From NCBI GenBank assembly GCA_010021145.1, contig RGRP01000025.1:1-9330 (forward strand): 9,330 nt of DNA, written 5' to 3'. This DNA comes from Candidatus Fonsibacter lacus. Lineage in GTDB: Bacteria > Pseudomonadota > Alphaproteobacteria > Pelagibacterales > Pelagibacteraceae. Both the position numbers and the translations under genes were made by a program. Below the pieces are notes generated by a model. It had not been told where the DNA came from and made no database searches. It saw only the letters and a program-made list of their open reading frames with translations. Positions 7,396 to 9,330 of this stretch are shown here, in pieces (the first letter of the stretch is position 1; each line of letters opens with the position of its first letter).

Positions 7396-8015
7396 TGAAA
7401 CTCAACGAGATCAGAAAAAAACAACTTAAAATTATAGGTATTGGTCTTTTAGTAATCTTTATTGTTTACTTCGTTTATCCAACTATCAACACTTTTAGAT
7501 TAAAATTAACATCCAAAAATATTAAACCCACAGAAGGCGCCGAAAGTAATGTGTTTGAAAATATTAGCTATATCGGTGTAGATGCAAGCGGAAAACAATA
7601 TAACGTTAGAGCAAAACTTGCGACTATCGATAAAGACAATCAAGATCTAATAAGTTTAAAAGAAGTTGATAGTGACTTTTTATTAAAAGATGGAAGTATT
7701 ATAAAAATTATTAGCAAAACAGGTTTGTTTAACAAAACAACAAATGATATTTTGTACGAACAAAATGTTAAAATAACTCAGAAAGATGGAGTGGTAACTG
7801 CAAACCGTGCTGAGTACCTTGTAAAATCAAATAATATATTTGTAAGTGGTAATGTAGTTGCAGATTTTGTCGAAACAGACTCGAAAACTAAAAAGCGACG
7901 TACTAGTCAAATTAAAGCAGATAAGGTAATAATTGATACCTTTAAAAAAACTGTTGAAGTAGTGATGGAAGAAAAAGGTAAACAAGTTACAGGAACATTA
8001 AGCAATGAAAGATAA
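7395..8015 (+). CDS. lptC: LPS export protein LptC-like
   Basis: LptC is the single-span inner membrane protein that receives LPS from the LptBFG transporter and passes it to the periplasmic bridge. The 206-residue product has a basic N-terminus and one hydrophobic segment at about 11-29, with the rest predicted periplasmic. The soluble part is made of alternating short strands such as YNVRAKLATIDK, IIKIISKTGLFNKTT, DILYEQNVKITQKDG, VVTANRAEYLVKSNNIFVSGNVVADF and IKADKVIIDTFKKTVEV, the pattern of the LptC/LptA (OstA-like) beta-jellyroll. Sequence identity is low in this family, so the call leans on topology and position between kdsD and lptB. It is slightly longer than E. coli LptC (191). No separate lptA follows; the lptB start overlaps this gene's last 11 bases. 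A role for its OstA-like C-terminal half as a substitute for LptA is possible but unproven. Confidence 0.82.
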   Translation: MKLNEIRKKQLKIIGIGLLVIFIVYFVYPTINTFRLKLTSKNIKPTEGAESNVFENISYIGVDASGKQYNVRAKLATIDKDNQDLISLKEVDSDFLLKDGSIIKIISKTGLFNKTTNDILYEQNVKITQKDGVVTANRAEYLVKSNNIFVSGNVVADFVETDSKTKKRRTSQIKADKVIIDTFKKTVEVVMEEKGKQVTGTLSNER

Positions 8016-9048
8016 GGATCAAAAATTTACAGTCATATCTAATAAAAAAGTAATTAAAAGATTTGCTGCTGTTGCTGACTCTAATATTTCAGATACTTTA
8101 GAGGAAATTAGTGAAGCCAAAAAAGAAATTCAAGATGAAAAACCACTTATTCTATCTAAAAATAATCTTGTAAAAGATGAAAGTGAAATTCTAGAAAATC
8201 AAACACAAATAAAAAAGTTAGTAGAGGAAAAAATTACTGAACCTACTGTTGTTAAAAAAATTAATAAAAAATTAAATAATAATGTTTTTAAACTTATTTC
8301 GGATGACTATTATTATAATAGAGAGCCATCAACTCTTGAGATTAATCATTTAACAAAAATAATTAAAAAAAGAGTAATTCTTAAAGATGTAAGTGTGACT
8401 GTAAATCCACAAGAAATTGTTGCTTTGCTTGGTCCAAATGGCGCGGGTAAAACAACCATGTTTTCTATAGTTCTTGGAATTTTAAATCCAACTCAAGGTA
8501 AAGTTATCTTTAACAATAAAGTAATTAATGAACTTCCAATTCATATGCGTGCAAAAGAGGGTATTAGTTACCTTCCGCAATCAAGATCCATCTTTAGAGG
8601 ATTAACAGTTGAAGAGAATATTAGAGCGGTTGCTGAAGTTGCAATCAAAGACCAAGAAAAAGAGGACGAGTTGGTTGAACATTTATTAAATGAATTTAAA
8701 ATTGCTCATCTTCGAACTGCTTCAGCACTTAGCCTATCTGGCGGAGAAGCAAGAAGAGTTGAAATCGCAAGATGTTTAACAACATCTCCTAAAGTATTAT
8801 TATTAGATGAACCCTTTGCAGCTTTAGACCCTATTGCAATCATCGAACTTAAAGAAATGCTTAGACACTTAAAAGACAAAGGAATTAGCATTTTTATTAC
8901 CGATCATAATGTTAAAGAGACTCTCGATATTGTCGATAGAGCTTACATTATTAACAATGGAGAATTAATTGCTGAAGGATCCCCACAAGAAATTGTTGAA
9001 AATAAAAAAGCAAGACAACTTTACTTAGGATCTCAATTTAAAATTTAA
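8005..9048 (+). CDS. lptB: LPS export ABC transporter ATP-binding protein LptB with a long N-terminal extension
   Basis: LptB is the ATPase that powers LPS extraction by LptFG. Residues from about 107 on form a complete LptB: Walker A GPNGAGKT at 143-150, Q-loop Gln192 in YLPQSRSIFRGLTVEEN, signature LSGGE at 244-248, Walker B VLLLDEP at 264-270 with Glu269, and the H-loop ITDHNV with His301. The C-terminus YLGSQFKI resembles the family ending. The core is about 241 residues, as usual. Before it lie about 105 extra residues, rich in Lys, Glu, Asn and Ile, with no recognised domain and likely disordered or partly helical (EEISEAKKEIQDEK). No ATG occurs in frame between residue 1 and Met152, so a normal-length product cannot start at an internal ATG. 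The 11-base overlap with lptC supports the start at 8005. lptF and lptG are not in the window. Confidence 0.94.
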   Translation: MKDKDQKFTVISNKKVIKRFAAVADSNISDTLEEISEAKKEIQDEKPLILSKNNLVKDESEILENQTQIKKLVEEKITEPTVVKKINKKLNNNVFKLISDDYYYNREPSTLEINHLTKIIKKRVILKDVSVTVNPQEIVALLGPNGAGKTTMFSIVLGILNPTQGKVIFNNKVINELPIHMRAKEGISYLPQSRSIFRGLTVEENIRAVAEVAIKDQEKEDELVEHLLNEFKIAHLRTASALSLSGGEARRVEIARCLTTSPKVLLLDEPFAALDPIAIIELKEMLRHLKDKGISIFITDHNVKETLDIVDRAYIINNGELIAEGSPQEIVENKKARQLYLGSQFKI

Positions 9049-9276
9049 TTACCTTTCAATAATTCTACTTAGAATAAATCTTGCTAATTTTCCCATAAAG
9101 TATGCAGGAATAAGTGCTATAAAAAAAGCGGGTATCCAAGCTTTAATCCAAATTAAAAAAAAATGATCTACAAATCCTATATTCATTAATGAGATTATAA
9201 ATGACATCATTAAACTCATGCCAAAAGCCATAATGATAGTAAAAATATAAGGTTCAAATTTCTTATTTAATTTCAC
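9049..9276 (-). CDS. Small two-helix membrane protein, DUF2798-like
   Basis: A 75-residue hydrophobic protein starting at GTG (9276). Two membrane segments are visible, about 10-33 (including IMAFGMSLMMSFII) and 39-66 (including WIKAWIPAFFIALIPAYF), followed by a basic tail, KLARFILSRIIER. The MxFxMSxxMSxxxxxxNxG pattern in the first helix and the WxxAWxxAFxxAxPxA pattern in the second match the DUF2798 family, whose function is unknown. Positive charges at both ends and an odd loop of only a few residues suggest a hairpin with both ends in the cytoplasm. Its TAA stop directly abuts the lptB TAA on the other strand, leaving no spacer. It appears to be a single-gene unit served by the promoter just upstream. 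Confidence 0.8.
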   Translation of the reverse strand: MKLNKKFEPYIFTIIMAFGMSLMMSFIISLMNIGFVDHFFLIWIKAWIPAFFIALIPAYFMGKLARFILSRIIER

Positions 9277-9299
9277 GATAATTAGTAGTTTAAATTAAT

Positions 9300-9327
9300 C
9301 TAATAAAGAATCTGCTATAATTGTCAA
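9300..9327 (-). promoter_or_regulatory. Candidate sigma-70 promoter for the DUF2798-like gene
   Basis: On the minus strand a perfect TTGACA (9327-9322) is followed after 16 bp by TATTAG (9305-9300), a 4 of 6 match to TATAAT. Initiation near 9293 would leave a leader of roughly 17 bases before the GTG at 9276. The exact -35 match is notable in AT-rich DNA, where G and C bases are scarce. Confidence 0.5.
9313..9321 (+). promoter_or_regulatory. Extended -10 promoter element facing out of the window
   Basis: TGCTATAAT is a complete extended -10 box (TGn followed by TATAAT) on the plus strand. No good -35 is found 17 bp upstream (AATTAA), which fits an extended -10 type. It would drive a gene beginning beyond the right edge. 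It abuts the TTGACA of the leftward promoter, so the two promoters are back to back. Confidence 0.4.
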
Positions 9328-9330
9328 ATT

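Noticed and set aside
8005..8320. The lptB N-terminal extension as a degraded lptA fused to lptB
   Set aside because: The segment is charged and mostly non-beta in character, lacks a signal peptide, and would sit in the cytoplasm, unlike LptA.
8706..8891. Minus-strand open frame of 61 residues opposite lptB
   Set aside because: It is antisense to the signature and Walker B region of lptB.
1..9330. A new defence, mobile or biosynthetic system
   Set aside because: All full-length genes belong to known core families; no integrase, transposase, repeat array, toxin-antitoxin pair or modular biosynthetic gene is visible.

Overview
The window is strongly AT-rich DNA with very tight gene packing: stop and start codons overlap, and convergent genes share or abut stop codons. 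Its proteins look alphaproteobacterial. The glutamate synthase large subunit has the alphaproteobacterial form around its catalytic cysteine, and the rnd-kdsD-lptC-lptB cluster and the complex I NDUFA9-like reductase fit the same group. AT richness, small intergenic gaps and Lys/Ile/Asn-rich proteins suggest a streamlined marine lineage such as SAR11/Pelagibacterales. That placement is an inference; no rRNA or other marker gene is present.

Left part (1-3874, minus strand): a gltD-gltB pair for NADPH-dependent glutamate synthase. gltB starts at 2633 and runs off the left edge; its reading frame agrees at both ends of the visible part. gltD, lying upstream of it, is broken near 3199-3208. About 70 codons that include the NADPH-binding glycine motif are missing and the frame is shifted, so the gene is split into two open frames. 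This is the most striking anomaly in the window.

Middle (3875-5823): a 220-bp divergent intergenic region with a perfect 20-bp palindrome and a hairpin-capable inverted repeat. Then comes uppP (undecaprenyl-diphosphatase) on the plus strand, which ends inside the stop codon of a convergent NAD(P)-binding epimerase-like gene related to complex I NDUFA9. A 47-bp gap with divergent promoter-like sequences separates that gene from the next operon.

Right part (5824-9048, plus strand): a contiguous operon of a short RNase D, arabinose-5-phosphate isomerase KdsD, LptC and LptB. KdsD makes the Kdo precursor. LptC and LptB belong to the machine that carries LPS to the outer membrane, so the cluster links LPS core synthesis to export, while UppP serves the lipid carrier for envelope polymers. 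The usual lptA is not between lptC and lptB, and LptB carries an unusual charged N-terminal extension of about 105 residues. At the right edge a small two-helix membrane protein (DUF2798-like) reads leftward from a TTGACA promoter that abuts an extended -10 element pointing out of the window.

No CRISPR array, RNA gene, insertion sequence, phage gene or defence system was recognised. The window is mostly core metabolism and envelope biogenesis; the points worth checking are the gltD lesion, the LptB extension and the missing lptA.
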